Notes: generated by a model not told the origin, from the letters alone. 64,000 bases of DNA from Streptomyces sp. NBC_01276 (GCF_041435355.1 NZ_CP108442.1:6818501-6882500); one strand, 5' to 3'. Shown: positions 44,363-56,555, counted from the first letter of the stretch. Program-made: numbers and translations.

Positions 44363-46159
44363 ATGGCACGCGCGGGCAACAGGACGGGCAACTGGCGGAT
44401 CGCTCTGCCGCTGGTGGGCGGAGCCGCCGTACTCGGTTTGGGCGGCCTCTACGTCACCGGACTCGTGACCGGCGGCGACATCGAACAGGGGACCCGGGTG
44501 CGGGGCGTGGACATCGGCGGCATGAGCCGTGCCGAGGCCCGCCAGGCGCTCGACCGGGCGCTCGGACCCGGCGCGGCGGCGCCCGTGGCCATGAAGATCG
44601 GCGACCGCGTGGAGAAGGCCGACCCGGCCGCGCTGGGCCTCTCCCTCGACACCGGGGCGACCGTCGACCTCGCCGCCCGCACCGGCCACGACCCGGTCAC
44701 CGTCATCGGCAGGCTCTTCACCTCCAGTGAGCGCGACATCGAGCCCGTGATCCGGGTCGACGAGCCCGCCGCCCGGGCCGCCCTCGGACGACTGGACGAG
44801 AGCACCCGCCAGCAGGTCCGCGACGGGTCGATCACTTTCGACAAGGGCGCGGTCAAGGCCGTCGCCGCGCGGCCGGGCATCGACCTGATCGAGGACCGGG
44901 CCCTCGACACCCTCCGCGCCGCCTACCTCGCCGGCTCCACCGACCCCGTCGTGATGCCGGTCGAGCGCCGGGAGCCGCACGTCGGGGCCGAGGAGACCAA
45001 CCGGGCCCTGGAGGCCTTCGCGCGGCCCGCGATGTCCGGGCCGGTGACGGTCGCCGTCGCCGGGAAGCGGATACCGATCACCCCCGCCGTCCTCGGCGAG
45101 CACCTCACGATGAACCCGGACACCCAGGGCCGTCTCGTACCGGCCCTCGACTCCAAGGGCCTGCTCGCCGACCCCGCCGTCGCCCGGCCCGTGGAGCGGG
45201 CCGTACGGGCCCCGCGCGACGCCGTGCTCGGCCTCGACGCCGCCGGCCGCGTGGCCGTGGACACCGACAGCCGCCCCGGCCACCAGGTCACCCAGGCGGC
45301 CCTCGGACGCGCCGTGCTGCCCCTGCTCACCGGCACGGGCGCGGGCCGCAGCGGCGAGGTCGCCACCGAGGAGGTCCAGCCCGACCTCACGAGCGCCGGG
45401 GCCGCGCGGCTCGGGATCAAGGAGAAGGTCTCCTCCTTCACCGTCCAGTTCCCCGCCGCCCCCTACCGCACCACCAACATCGGCCGCGCCGTGGAGCTCA
45501 TCAACGGCTCCGTCGTCATGCCGGGCGAGGAGTGGAGCTTCAACCGCACCGTCGGCGAGCGCACGAAGGAGAACGGCTTCGTCGACGGCATCATGATCAA
45601 CGACGGCCGGTACGTGAAGTCGCCCGGGGGCGGGGTCTCCGCCGTCGCCACCACCATGTACAACGCGGCCTTCTTCGGCGGCGTCAAGCTCGTCGAACAC
45701 GGCGCGCACTCGTTCTACATCGAGCGCTACCCCGAGGGCCGCGAGGCCACCGTCGCCTGGGGCAGCCTCGACCTGCGCTGGGTCAACGACACCGGGCACG
45801 CCCTCTACGTGCAGGCCCACTCCACCGACACCTCGCTGACCATCACCCTGCTCGGCACGAAGAAGTACGACGAGATCAAGGCGACCAAGGGGCCGCGCAC
45901 CCAGGTCACCCCGCCCACCAAGATCACGGGCAGCGGGCCGACCTGCGAGGTCCAGACCCCCCTGGAGGGCTTCGACGTCCAGGTCGGACGCGACTTCGTC
46001 CAGGGCGGCCGCACCGTCCGGCACGAGGACTTCAAGACCCACTACACCCCGCGCAACGAGGTCACCTGCGACCCGCAGACCCCGCAGACCACCGCGGCCC
46101 CGCAGACCTCGCAGGCGCCGACCGCCCTGGCCCTCGACGCCGCCTCCGCCCGGCGGTAG
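44363..46159 (+). CDS. VanW-family membrane-anchored cell-envelope protein
   Basis: 598 residues. One N-terminal transmembrane anchor (LPLVGGAAVLGLGGLYVTGL) leads to an extracellular region with two peptidoglycan-binding-like repeats (VRGVDIGGMSRAEARQAL and similar later) and a VanW domain from about residue 355 (YRTTNIGRAVELINGSVVMP, FNRTVGERTKENGFVDG). The C-terminus is Thr/Ala/Gln-rich. VanW function is not settled; it is found near vancomycin-resistance and wall genes. It is monocistronic by spacing. Confidence 0.88.
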   Translation: MARAGNRTGNWRIALPLVGGAAVLGLGGLYVTGLVTGGDIEQGTRVRGVDIGGMSRAEARQALDRALGPGAAAPVAMKIGDRVEKADPAALGLSLDTGATVDLAARTGHDPVTVIGRLFTSSERDIEPVIRVDEPAARAALGRLDESTRQQVRDGSITFDKGAVKAVAARPGIDLIEDRALDTLRAAYLAGSTDPVVMPVERREPHVGAEETNRALEAFARPAMSGPVTVAVAGKRIPITPAVLGEHLTMNPDTQGRLVPALDSKGLLADPAVARPVERAVRAPRDAVLGLDAAGRVAVDTDSRPGHQVTQAALGRAVLPLLTGTGAGRSGEVATEEVQPDLTSAGAARLGIKEKVSSFTVQFPAAPYRTTNIGRAVELINGSVVMPGEEWSFNRTVGERTKENGFVDGIMINDGRYVKSPGGGVSAVATTMYNAAFFGGVKLVEHGAHSFYIERYPEGREATVAWGSLDLRWVNDTGHALYVQAHSTDTSLTITLLGTKKYDEIKATKGPRTQVTPPTKITGSGPTCEVQTPLEGFDVQVGRDFVQGGRTVRHEDFKTHYTPRNEVTCDPQTPQTTAAPQTSQAPTALALDAASARR

Positions 46160-46232
46160 CGGCCCTGCCCGCCCGTACGCGCCGCGACACGGCGCGTGAC
46201 CGGCGGGACGCATTTCGCGCCCGTCGGGGGCC

Positions 46233-49004
46233 GTGGGCATCCGGAAGTGCTACAACTGGGTTCGTGACCCTTCCTCGCCGCCACCCGCGCCGGGCACGTC
46301 GGTGCGGTCACCCGTAGGCAAGCGCTTCCGGAGCGTCGCCGGACAGGTATTCGTCCTTCAGGTGGCGATCGTGGTGTTGCTCGCGACCGCAGCGCTCATC
46401 GCCCTGCTGCTGCAGTCGCGCCACGACGTCGACCGGGAGGCGCGCAACCGGTCGGTGGCCGTCGCGGAAACCTTTGCCCACTCCCTCGGGCTCCAGGGGG
46501 CCCTGAAGACCCCCCACCCGTCCACGATCCTGCAGCCCCTCGCGGAGTCGACGCGCAAGGACGCCGGCGTCGACTTCATCGTGGTGATGGACACCAACGG
46601 CATCCGCTACTCCCACCCCAAGCCGGACCGCATCGGCAAACGTTTCGTCGGCACCATCGCGCCCTCCCTCGCCGGGCACACCTACACCGAGAGCGTCAAC
46701 GGCCCGCTCGGCCGGGAGATCCAGGCGGTGGTCCCGGTCAAGGCCGCCGACGGCAAGGTCGTGGGCCTGGTGTCGGCGGGCCTGACCGTCAAGAACGTGA
46801 GCGGGGTCGTCGACCGCCAGCTCCCCGTCATCCTCCTCGCCATCGCGACCGGCCTGGCCCTGGCCACCGGGGGCACGGCCCTGATCAGCAGACGGCTGCG
46901 CCGCCAGACCCACGGCCTCGGCACGCACGAGATGACCCGGATGTACGAGCACCACGACGCGGTGCTCCACGCCGTCCGCGAGGGTGTCGTGATCACCGAC
47001 GGCGACGGGCGGCTGCTGCTGGCCAACGACGAGGCCAAACGGCTCCTCGGACTGCCCGAGGGCGCCGAGGGACGCTACATCGGCGACGTCCCGGGTCTGG
47101 ACCGCCGGATGTCCGACCTGCTGCTGTCCGGCCGGGTGGCCACCGACGAGGTACTGGAGGCCGGGGACCGGCTGCTCGTCGTCAACCAGCGCCCCACCCA
47201 CACCCGCGGCCGGGCCGAGGGCAGCGCGGTCACCATCCGCGACTCCACCGAGATGCGGATCCTCACCAGCCGGGCCGAGACCGCCCGCAGGCGCCTGAAG
47301 CTGCTCTACGACGCGGGCGTCGACATCGGCACCACCCTCGACGTGGTCCGCACGTCCGAGGAACTCGCCGCCGTCGCCGTCCCCCGGTTCGCGGACTACG
47401 TCACGGTCGACCTCGCCGACTCCGTGCTCGACGGGGACGAACCCGGCCCGGGGGCCGACATGCGGCGCACGGCGGTCAGCGGCATCCGCTCCGACCACCC
47501 CCTCTACCCCCGCGGCCGGCTGATCGACTTCCTGCCCTCCACCCCCCAGGCGCGCGGCTACGGCACCGGCGAGGCGGAGCTCGTGCCGGACCTCTCCGAC
47601 GCTCCCGGCTGGCACGCCCAGGACCCGCCGCGCGCCCAGGCCATCGTCGACTTCGGGATCCACTCGCTGATCGCCGCACCCCTCACCGCCCGGGGCGTCG
47701 TCCTGGGCGTGGTGAACTTCTGGCGCTCCCAGAAGCCCGAGCCCTTCGACGAGGACGAGCTGTCCCTGGCCGAGGAACTCGTCGCCCGCGCGGCCGTCAG
47801 CATGGACAACGCCCGCCGCTACACCCGCGAACACGCCCTCGCCGTGACCCTCCAGACCAGCCTGCTGCCCCGCGCCCTGCCCGAGCAGAGCGCCGTCGAC
47901 GTGGCGCACTTCTACCTGCCCGCGCAGTCGGGGGTGGGCGGGGACTGGTTCGACGTGATCCCGCTGTCCGGCAGCCGGGTCGCCCTCGTCGTCGGGGACG
48001 TCGTCGGCCACGGCCTGCACGCCGCGGCCACCATGGGCCGCCTGCGCACGGCGGTCCACAACTTCTCCTCCCTCGACCTGCCGCCCGAGGAGATCCTCGC
48101 CCGCCTGGACGACCTCGTGCAGCGCATCGACCACGACGCGGACGACGCCGCCGACCCGGGCGGCGGCGTACTCGGCGCGACCTGCCTGTACGCCGTCTAC
48201 GACCCGGTCTCCCGGCTGTGCACGGTGGCGCGGGCCGGACACCTGCCGCCCCTCCTGGTCGCCCCCGACGGCCGGACCGAGTTCGTGGAGCTGCCGGCCG
48301 GGCCCCCGCTCGGACTGGGCGGGATGCCCTTCGAGACCGCCGAGCTGCATCTCGCGGAGGGCAGCCAGCTGGTCCTGTACACCGACGGGCTCGTCGAGGA
48401 GCGGACCCGGGACATCGGCGAGGGGCTGGAGCTGCTGCGCGCCGCCCTCAGCCATCCGGACCGGGACCCGCAGGAGAGCTGCCGGGCCGTCCTCGACCGG
48501 CTGCTGCCGGCCCGCCCGACCGACGACGTGGCCCTGCTCATCGCGCGCACGCGCACCCTCGGCGCCGACCGCGTCGCCCAGTGGGAGGTGCCGCTGGAAC
48601 CGAGCGAGGTGGGCACCGTACGCAACGCCGCCGCCCGCCAGCTCGACGCCTGGGGCCTGTCCGAGCTGGGCTTCGCCACGGAACTGATCCTCAGCGAGCT
48701 GATCACCAACGCCCTGCGGCACGGCTCCGGGCCGGTGCGCGTCCGGCTCCTGTACGACCACGCCCTGACCTGCGAGGTGTGGGACGGGAGCAGCACCGCC
48801 CCCCACCTGCGCTACGCCGCCACCACCGACGAGGGCGGACGAGGACTCTTCCTCGTGGCCCAGCTCAGCGAGCACTGGGGGACCCGCTACACCCCGGAGG
48901 GCAAGGTCATCTGGGCGGAGCAGTCCCTCCCCGGCGCCCCCGGAAACCCGCCGGACACCGCGGAATCCGCGCTCGCCGCCTTCCTGGACGTGGAACCGCT
49001 CTGA
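46233..49004 (+). CDS. Membrane sensor with PAS, GAF, SpoIIE phosphatase and HATPase domains
   Basis: About 923 residues. Two transmembrane helices flank an extracellular Cache-like sensor (VVMDTNGIRYSHPKPDRIGK). After them come a PAS domain (VREGVVITDGDGRLLLANDE), a GAF domain, a PP2C/SpoIIE phosphatase (LPAQSGVGGDWFDVIPL, VVGDVVGHGLHAAATMGRLR) and a C-terminal anti-sigma-type HATPase (LILSELITNALRHGSGPVRV). It probably acts on an anti-anti-sigma factor in a stress or developmental switch. GTG 46233 is used; an in-frame GTG at 46302 would shorten it by 23 residues. Confidence 0.88.
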   Translation: MGIRKCYNWVRDPSSPPPAPGTSVRSPVGKRFRSVAGQVFVLQVAIVVLLATAALIALLLQSRHDVDREARNRSVAVAETFAHSLGLQGALKTPHPSTILQPLAESTRKDAGVDFIVVMDTNGIRYSHPKPDRIGKRFVGTIAPSLAGHTYTESVNGPLGREIQAVVPVKAADGKVVGLVSAGLTVKNVSGVVDRQLPVILLAIATGLALATGGTALISRRLRRQTHGLGTHEMTRMYEHHDAVLHAVREGVVITDGDGRLLLANDEAKRLLGLPEGAEGRYIGDVPGLDRRMSDLLLSGRVATDEVLEAGDRLLVVNQRPTHTRGRAEGSAVTIRDSTEMRILTSRAETARRRLKLLYDAGVDIGTTLDVVRTSEELAAVAVPRFADYVTVDLADSVLDGDEPGPGADMRRTAVSGIRSDHPLYPRGRLIDFLPSTPQARGYGTGEAELVPDLSDAPGWHAQDPPRAQAIVDFGIHSLIAAPLTARGVVLGVVNFWRSQKPEPFDEDELSLAEELVARAAVSMDNARRYTREHALAVTLQTSLLPRALPEQSAVDVAHFYLPAQSGVGGDWFDVIPLSGSRVALVVGDVVGHGLHAAATMGRLRTAVHNFSSLDLPPEEILARLDDLVQRIDHDADDAADPGGGVLGATCLYAVYDPVSRLCTVARAGHLPPLLVAPDGRTEFVELPAGPPLGLGGMPFETAELHLAEGSQLVLYTDGLVEERTRDIGEGLELLRAALSHPDRDPQESCRAVLDRLLPARPTDDVALLIARTRTLGADRVAQWEVPLEPSEVGTVRNAAARQLDAWGLSELGFATELILSELITNALRHGSGPVRVRLLYDHALTCEVWDGSSTAPHLRYAATTDEGGRGLFLVAQLSEHWGTRYTPEGKVIWAEQSLPGAPGNPPDTAESALAAFLDVEPL

Positions 49005-49115
49005 AATCGGGCGGGTCCGAAACCGGTGGGATCGCGATCGGCGGGTAGACGCCGGGAGTCACACTCCGGCGGATCGCGCAGCGCACCGCCTCCCTACCGG
49101 AAGACGAGGGACACC

Positions 49116-49271
49116 ATGATCGTCATCGGATTGATTCTCCTGCTCATCGGCTTCCTGACCGGCATCTCCATCCTGTGGACCCTGGGGATCATCCTGCTCG
49201 TGGTGGGTGCGGTGCTGTGGATCCTCGGTTCGGTCGGTCACGCCGTCGGCGGTCGCCGTCACTACTGGTGA
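49116..49271 (+). CDS. 51-aa membrane microprotein (DUF6131-like)
   Basis: A 51-residue protein with GAGGGA upstream of ATG 49116. It is almost wholly hydrophobic, two short helices (LILLLIGFLTGISILWTLGI, LLVVGAVLWILGSVGHAV), and ends in RRHYW. From memory it fits DUF6131. Its last 10 bp overlap the DUF4118 gene on the other strand. Role unknown. Confidence 0.8.
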   Translation: MIVIGLILLLIGFLTGISILWTLGIILLVVGAVLWILGSVGHAVGGRRHYW

Positions 49272-50017
49272 CCTGCCGAAAGGCCCGCCGTGTCCAGGGC
49301 CGCCCCGGCCTGCGCGGCCAGCGCGACCGCCACGAGGCGGTCCTGTTCCGCGGGCAGCCGGCGGCCGGGGGGCGGGTCGAGGAGGAAGCGCCCGTAGTAG
49401 TGGCCGCCGCCGACCACCCGCAGCTCGGTCTCGCCGTCCGGCCAGTCCGCGTACTCCGTCACCCGGTCCCCGCGGCGCCACCACACGCCGCCGTCGTGTT
49501 CCAGCCGCGGCAGGTGCCCCATCAGGGTCCCGTACTCGAAGCGGCAGCCGCGCAGCCCCAGCAGGCCGGTCAGCTCCCGGCCCACGTACTGGACCGCCGT
49601 GTCCGGGAAACCACCGGACTCCGCCAGCCGGGCGGACCTCCACAGGCTCGACAGCTGTGCGGCGTCCGTCGCCACGGCCGAGCGCAGCCGGCGCCCGCGC
49701 ACCGCCGACTGCGAGACGATCAGGCCGACGACCAGCAGCAGCGCCGCCGTCACGACGTCGCCGTGGCCCGTGATGGCGAACCGCCCGTAGGGCGCGGTGA
49801 GGAAGAAGTCGAACCAGGCGGCCGCCGAGAGGGCGGCCACCGCCCCCGCCGCCCGCGTCCCGGCGGCGGCGACCGTGACCACCGCGACGACGAGCACCAG
49901 AGCCGCGTTCGTCGCCGACAGGTCGCTCCGGAGCGGTGTGAGCGCCAGCGCGACGAGGAAGGGGACCACGAGCGCCGCGAGCAGTGCGGCGGGGTCGCGG
50001 AGTCGGTAGCCGGACAT
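49262..50017 (-). CDS. DUF4118 (KdpD-like) membrane protein
   Basis: A 251-residue protein. About four hydrophobic helices in the first 110 residues (PAALLAALVVPFLVALAL, AALVLVVAVVTVAAA, VVTAALLLVVGLIVSQSA) resemble the DUF4118 membrane domain of KdpD. They are followed by a soluble C-terminal half without the kinase part. A sensor or membrane-scaffold role is inferred. It diverges from recQ across 204 bp. Confidence 0.82.
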   Translation of the reverse strand: MSGYRLRDPAALLAALVVPFLVALALTPLRSDLSATNAALVLVVAVVTVAAAGTRAAGAVAALSAAAWFDFFLTAPYGRFAITGHGDVVTAALLLVVGLIVSQSAVRGRRLRSAVATDAAQLSSLWRSARLAESGGFPDTAVQYVGRELTGLLGLRGCRFEYGTLMGHLPRLEHDGGVWWRRGDRVTEYADWPDGETELRVVGGGHYYGRFLLDPPPGRRLPAEQDRLVAVALAAQAGAALDTAGLSAGHQ

Positions 50018-50221
50018 GTCGTGCCTCCTGTTCGCCCGCCCTCCCCATCCCCCCTTCCATCCTGCCCTCGGCGGCGCGGCGGGCCACCCGCACCGCCGTC
50101 AAGGGCGCGTGAAGACGGGCGGCGCGGCCGTGAGGAAGGCGCCGAGAGCCCCGGCCCCCGGTTGTCCACAGGCTCCCGCCGGTGGGGCCGGGGTGTCGGC
50201 GGCTGCCGATAGGCTTCGTGG

Positions 50222-52216
<1,995 letters not shown>

Positions 52217-52260
52217 GGACCGGCCCGGCCCCTCCCGGAGTGGGGCCGGGGCTTCCCACG

Positions 52261-52295
52261 GGGCGGGCGGGGAACGGCGCCCGCCACGCCCGCCC
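52261..52295. terminator. Inverted repeat between convergent recQ and DUF5829 genes
   Basis: GGGCGGGCG (52261-52269) pairs with CGCCCGCCC (52287-52295) around a 17-base loop that can itself fold. It sits between the two converging stop codons, so a bidirectional terminator is likely, though no U-tract is present. Confidence 0.4.
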
Positions 52296-52301
52296 GCAGC
52301 C

Positions 52302-53240
52302 CTACCCGACGTCGCCGAACGTCCACACGGCACGCGTGCCGGGGCCGACGACGAGGGTCGAGTGACCGATGCGCTCCACGTGGCGGTAGGCCACCGGGTG
52401 GTTGAGGGACATCTCCACCTGGCGCAGCCCGGCCTGCTCGCGGGCGACGGAGTCCAGCCGGATGGTGGTGCCGCCGCCCTGCGCCACGACGCCGCCGCCC
52501 GCTGCCTCCCGGACGGCGAACCCGCCCGCCTGCAGCAGCGGCACCGTGTTGGCCAGGTCGCGCGCGGTGACCGCGAGGCGGATCGAGGTCACGTCCCGCA
52601 TCAGGTGGTCGCGGTAGCCGTCGGACAGGTACCGCTCACGGCCGACGTCACCCGGGCGGGAGGCCGGCTCGGTGTGGCCGCGCGGGTCGGCGAAGTACTC
52701 CGGCAGGTACTCCATGCCCCAGGCCCCGAAGGCGTCGTACCGGTCGGTGGTGAAGACTGCGTCGAACCACGGGACCGGGACACCGTCTCCGAAGTCGCGG
52801 GTCTGGCGGAAGGAGACGGGGTCGGTGACGCCCAGGTCGCGCAGGCGCTGCTTCACCGTGGCGAGGTCCCCGGCGGTCTCGGCCGAGATCCCCAGCCCGC
52901 CGGCGCCGAGCGTCCCGTCCTGGCCGGGGACGTCACCGACGCCGAACAGTTCGAGGTACGTCTCGCGTCCCATCAGGTAGCGGCCGGTCCAGGTCTCCCC
53001 GCCCGAGCCGGTGGTGGTGCGGACCTGGAAATCGGCGAAGTCCCGCAGATAGGCCGAGTGCTCGATCGCATCGGCGGTTTCCCGGTCGAGGACCCCGTAG
53101 GCGTGGTTGTAGTAGAGCAGTTGCCGGCCCGTCGGCGAGCCGTTCTCCCGGGCCGACGCGGCGCCCGAGGCACCGCCTGCCAGGCCGGTCAGGGTCAGGG
53201 CGAGGACCATGAGCATGCGTAACGTACGGCGAAGCGACAT
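52302..53240 (-). CDS. Secreted DUF5829-family protein
   Basis: A 312-residue exported protein with a signal peptide (RMLMVLALTLTGLAGGASGA, cut near ASA). The mature part begins LLYYNHAYGVLDRETADAIE, which matches DUF5829 as I recall it. No catalytic motif is known. The gene is divergent from the diacylglycerol-kinase-like gene across 227 bp that must hold both promoters. Confidence 0.82.
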   Translation of the reverse strand: MSLRRTLRMLMVLALTLTGLAGGASGAASARENGSPTGRQLLYYNHAYGVLDRETADAIEHSAYLRDFADFQVRTTTGSGGETWTGRYLMGRETYLELFGVGDVPGQDGTLGAGGLGISAETAGDLATVKQRLRDLGVTDPVSFRQTRDFGDGVPVPWFDAVFTTDRYDAFGAWGMEYLPEYFADPRGHTEPASRPGDVGRERYLSDGYRDHLMRDVTSIRLAVTARDLANTVPLLQAGGFAVREAAGGGVVAQGGGTTIRLDSVAREQAGLRQVEMSLNHPVAYRHVERIGHSTLVVGPGTRAVWTFGDVG

Positions 53241-53467
53241 GGGGCCGATCGTAGGGCGTGGAACGCCTGTTCGCCGCCCCCCCGACGGGGCCGTTCGCGC
53301 TCGGGCGACCCGGTGAAGTGCCCCGCCACGGACGTGCCGCGCACGGTGGCCGCTCGTACGCTGAAGTGGATCCCCGCCGACGTCCGCGTCCGCGGGGAAC
53401 CGGCCCGCCCGGGTCGCACCGGCCGGGTGTCCGGACGGTGCGCGGTGGTGCGATGGGAGGCAGCCCC

Positions 53468-54808
53468 ATGAACAGGCGCTGGGCGGCGCGTCTGGCCCTG
53501 GCGGCGGGCGTGGCCGCGGTCGCGGTGCTGGTCGTCTTCGCCGGGCCCGCGAGCCTCCTGCTCATGGGAGCCGCGGGGGCGGGCCTGGTACTGACCGCCG
53601 CCGGTGCCTGGTGGACGCTCACCCACACCGGCTGGATCAGGGCACTGGCCGTGGTGCTCATGGTCGCCGCGCCGCTCACCGTCCTGGTCCTGTACGCCTC
53701 CGCCGGGCTGCTGTGGGTCGTGCTGGTCTCGCTCGGCCTGTGGGCGCTGGCCGTCCTCGCCGGCCGGACCGCGCTGACCGAGGACTCCCCGCCGGGCATG
53801 CCGGAGCGGTCCGTCGGCCCGGCCGGGCGCCCGTTCCTGATCATGAATCCGCGCTCGGGCGGCGGGAAGGTCGGGAAGTTCCGGCTCGCGGAGCGGGCCA
53901 GGGCCCTGGGCGCCGAGGTCGTCGTCCTGGATCCGGACCGGCAGGAGGACGTGGCCGAGCTCGCCCGGCGGGCCGTCGCGGGCGGGGCCGACCTCCTCGG
54001 CGTCGCGGGCGGCGACGGTACGCAGGCCCTGGTCGCCGACGTGGCCGCGGAGCACGACCTCCCCTTCATGGTGATCAGCGCCGGCACCCGCAACCACTTC
54101 GCCATGGACCTGGGCCTGGACCGGCAGGACCCGTCCACCTGCCTGGAGGCGCTGACCGACGGAGTGGAACTGCGCATCGACCTCGGACGCATCCACGCCG
54201 GAGAGCCCGCGGACGGGAGTCCGGGGCGCGTCTTCATCAACAACGCCTCGTTCGGCGTGTACGCGGAAGTCGTCCAGAGCCCCGCCTACCGCGACGACAA
54301 GGCCCGCACCATCCTGGAGATGCTGCCCGACCTGCTGACCCACCAGAGCGGCGCCCGGCTGAGCGTCCGTGCCGGTCCGCTGACGGCGGACGCACCCCAG
54401 GCCGTACTGGTGAGCAACAACCCCTACCAGAGGGGCGACTCGGCGGGGCTGGGACGCCGGGAGCGGCTGGACTCCGGCGAGCTCGGCGTGCTGTGCGTGG
54501 GCGTCGGCAACGCCGCCGAGGCCACGGAGCTCCTGCTGCGCGGCAGCCAGGGCCGCGGGCTGACCGAGACCACCGCCCGCGAGGTCGTCGTGGACTCCGA
54601 CGCTCCCGTCGTCGCGGTCGGCGTCGACGGCGAGGCCCTCTCGCTGCCCACCCCGGTGCGCTGCCGCATCGAACCCGGCGCCCTGCGCGTGCGGGTGCCC
54701 CGCAACCGGCCCGGCGTGGCGCACGCCGCGCCGCCGATGGACTGGCGGCGGGTGCGGCGGCTGGCCCTGACGATGGGGCGCGTCGCCGCGGGACGGGACG
54801 GCGGATGA
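53468..54808 (+). CDS. Membrane-anchored diacylglycerol-kinase-family lipid kinase
   Basis: 446 residues. Four hydrophobic segments fill the first 100 residues. A DAGK catalytic domain follows, with FLIMNPRSGGGK and VAGGDGTQALVADVA (the GGDGT nucleotide motif), then AGTRNHFAMDLGL. It would phosphorylate a lipid such as diacylglycerol or a related substrate at the membrane. ATG 53468 has GGGAGG upstream and is preferred over ATG 53453. It converges on the SulP gene with a 16-bp gap. Confidence 0.87.
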   Translation: MNRRWAARLALAAGVAAVAVLVVFAGPASLLLMGAAGAGLVLTAAGAWWTLTHTGWIRALAVVLMVAAPLTVLVLYASAGLLWVVLVSLGLWALAVLAGRTALTEDSPPGMPERSVGPAGRPFLIMNPRSGGGKVGKFRLAERARALGAEVVVLDPDRQEDVAELARRAVAGGADLLGVAGGDGTQALVADVAAEHDLPFMVISAGTRNHFAMDLGLDRQDPSTCLEALTDGVELRIDLGRIHAGEPADGSPGRVFINNASFGVYAEVVQSPAYRDDKARTILEMLPDLLTHQSGARLSVRAGPLTADAPQAVLVSNNPYQRGDSAGLGRRERLDSGELGVLCVGVGNAAEATELLLRGSQGRGLTETTAREVVVDSDAPVVAVGVDGEALSLPTPVRCRIEPGALRVRVPRNRPGVAHAAPPMDWRRVRRLALTMGRVAAGRDGG

Positions 54809-54824
54809 TCCGCCCGGGGAGCGG

Positions 54825-56555
54825 TCACCGTCCGCCGGCGGGGGGTTCCCACTCGGCCCCGGTCTGCAGCCGGAAGGCCTCGACGGCGGCCTCCACGGTG
54901 GGGAAGAAGTGCCGGGGGTCGATGGTGCGGGTGAGCTCGTACCGTTCGATCTTGCGCCGTACGGGGTCCTTGAGCTCGGCGAAGACGAGGTGCACGCGGT
55001 CCGCGTTGAGCGTCTCGTCGAGCTCCTCCAGGACGTCGGCCGCGGTGGTGTCCACATCGGTCATGGGCTCCGCCGCGACCACGATCCAGCTCGGCCGCGG
55101 GTCGGTCTCGGCCAGCCGCCTGATCTCGTCGCGGAAGGCCTTGGCGTTGGCGAAGAGGAGCGGCGCGTCGAAGCGGTAGATCACCAGGCCCGGCAGTCGC
55201 CGGGCCTCGGGGTAGGAGCGGATGTCGTGGAACCCCTCCAGGTCCGGGACCCGCCCCAGCACGGTGTGGTACGGCCACCACGTCTGCCGGAAGACGTTCA
55301 GGACGGACAGGGCCACGGCGATCGCGATGCCTTGCAGCACACCGAGCAGGGCCACGCCCAGGAACGCCGCGCAGCACAGCATGAAGTCCGTCCGGCGCTG
55401 CCGCCACAGCCTCACGGCGCCGGGGACGTCGGCCAGGGACAGCGACGCGGTGATGACCACGGCGGCCAGGGCCGGCTGGGGGAGGTTGCGGAACAGGCCC
55501 GGGGCCAGCACCAGCATGAGGACGATGAGCACCGCCCCGACGACCCCGGTGAGCTGGCTCCTGGCCCCCGCGCGCTCCGCCACCGCCGTACGGGAGCCGC
55601 TCGTGCTGACGGGGAAGCCCTGGAAGAGACCGGCCGCGAGGTTGGCGACACCGATCCCCACCATCTCCTGGTTGCCGCGGACCTCCTGGCCCGTGCGGGC
55701 CGCGAACGCCGACGCGTTGGAGATCGTGTCGGCCAGGGACACCAGGGCGATGCCCAGCGCACCGCCGAGCAGCAGCGTCAGGTCGGTGAGCCGCACCTCC
55801 GGGATCGTGAACGGGGGGAAGCCCTCGGGCAGTACGCCGACCAGACCGACGCCGCGCCCGCCGAGGTCGAGGGCGGTGGCGGCGGCGATCGCCAGGACCA
55901 CCATCACGAGCACCGCCGGGACCTTCGGCAGCAGACGCTGCAGGACCAGGATCAAGACGATCCCGCCGCAGCCGACCGCCGCGGCGGCCGGCACCACGTC
56001 CCCGCCGACGACTCCCTGCACGAAGCCGGCGAACTCGCCGAGCAGGTCGTCCGCGTCGACCTTGAAGCCGAGCAGCTTGGGCAGTTGACCGATCAGAATG
56101 GTCAGCGCCAGCCCGTTCATGTAGCCGATCATCGTCGGCTTGGAGATCAGGTCGGCGATGAAGCCGAGCTTCGCCACCGAGGCCAGGATCATGACGGCCG
56201 CCACCATGAGCGCGAGCACCGACGCCAGGGCGACGGCCCGCGCGGGATCCCCGTCCGCCGCCACCAGGGGCAGCACGGTCGCCGCGATCATCGGCCCCAG
56301 CGAGGAGTCCGGGCCCAGCACCAGGATCCGGGACGGCCCGCACACCGCGTACCCGAGCAGGCACAGGACCGTGGTGTACAGGCCGGTGATCGGCGGCAGG
56401 CCCGCCAGCTCCGCGTACGCCATGCCCTGCGGCACCAGCAGCGTGGTCAGGACGACCCCGGCCACCAGGTCCTTGACCAGCCACTCCCTTCGGTAGGACG
56501 ACGCCGCACGCACCCCCGGGACGGCCCGCAGCCGGGTGGCGGGCCACCCGCGCAT
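54825..56555 (-). CDS. SulP-family anion transporter with STAS domain
   Basis: 576 residues. Ten or more membrane helices carry SulP hallmarks (VLTTLLVPQGMAYAELAGLP, STSGSRTAVAERAGARSQLTG). A cytoplasmic STAS domain occupies the last 140 residues (VIYRFDAPLLFANAKAFRDE). Substrates in the family are sulfate, bicarbonate or other anions. The ATG overlaps the P-type ATPase stop by one base (TGATG), so the two are translationally coupled. Confidence 0.9.
   Translation of the reverse strand: MRGWPATRLRAVPGVRAASSYRREWLVKDLVAGVVLTTLLVPQGMAYAELAGLPPITGLYTTVLCLLGYAVCGPSRILVLGPDSSLGPMIAATVLPLVAADGDPARAVALASVLALMVAAVMILASVAKLGFIADLISKPTMIGYMNGLALTILIGQLPKLLGFKVDADDLLGEFAGFVQGVVGGDVVPAAAAVGCGGIVLILVLQRLLPKVPAVLVMVVLAIAAATALDLGGRGVGLVGVLPEGFPPFTIPEVRLTDLTLLLGGALGIALVSLADTISNASAFAARTGQEVRGNQEMVGIGVANLAAGLFQGFPVSTSGSRTAVAERAGARSQLTGVVGAVLIVLMLVLAPGLFRNLPQPALAAVVITASLSLADVPGAVRLWRQRRTDFMLCCAAFLGVALLGVLQGIAIAVALSVLNVFRQTWWPYHTVLGRVPDLEGFHDIRSYPEARRLPGLVIYRFDAPLLFANAKAFRDEIRRLAETDPRPSWIVVAAEPMTDVDTTAADVLEELDETLNADRVHLVFAELKDPVRRKIERYELTRTIDPRHFFPTVEAAVEAFRLQTGAEWEPPAGGR

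Noticed and set aside
46308..48875. 855-residue open frame on the - strand
   Set aside because: It lies wholly antisense to the SpoIIE sensor, which has clear domains; no homology visible.
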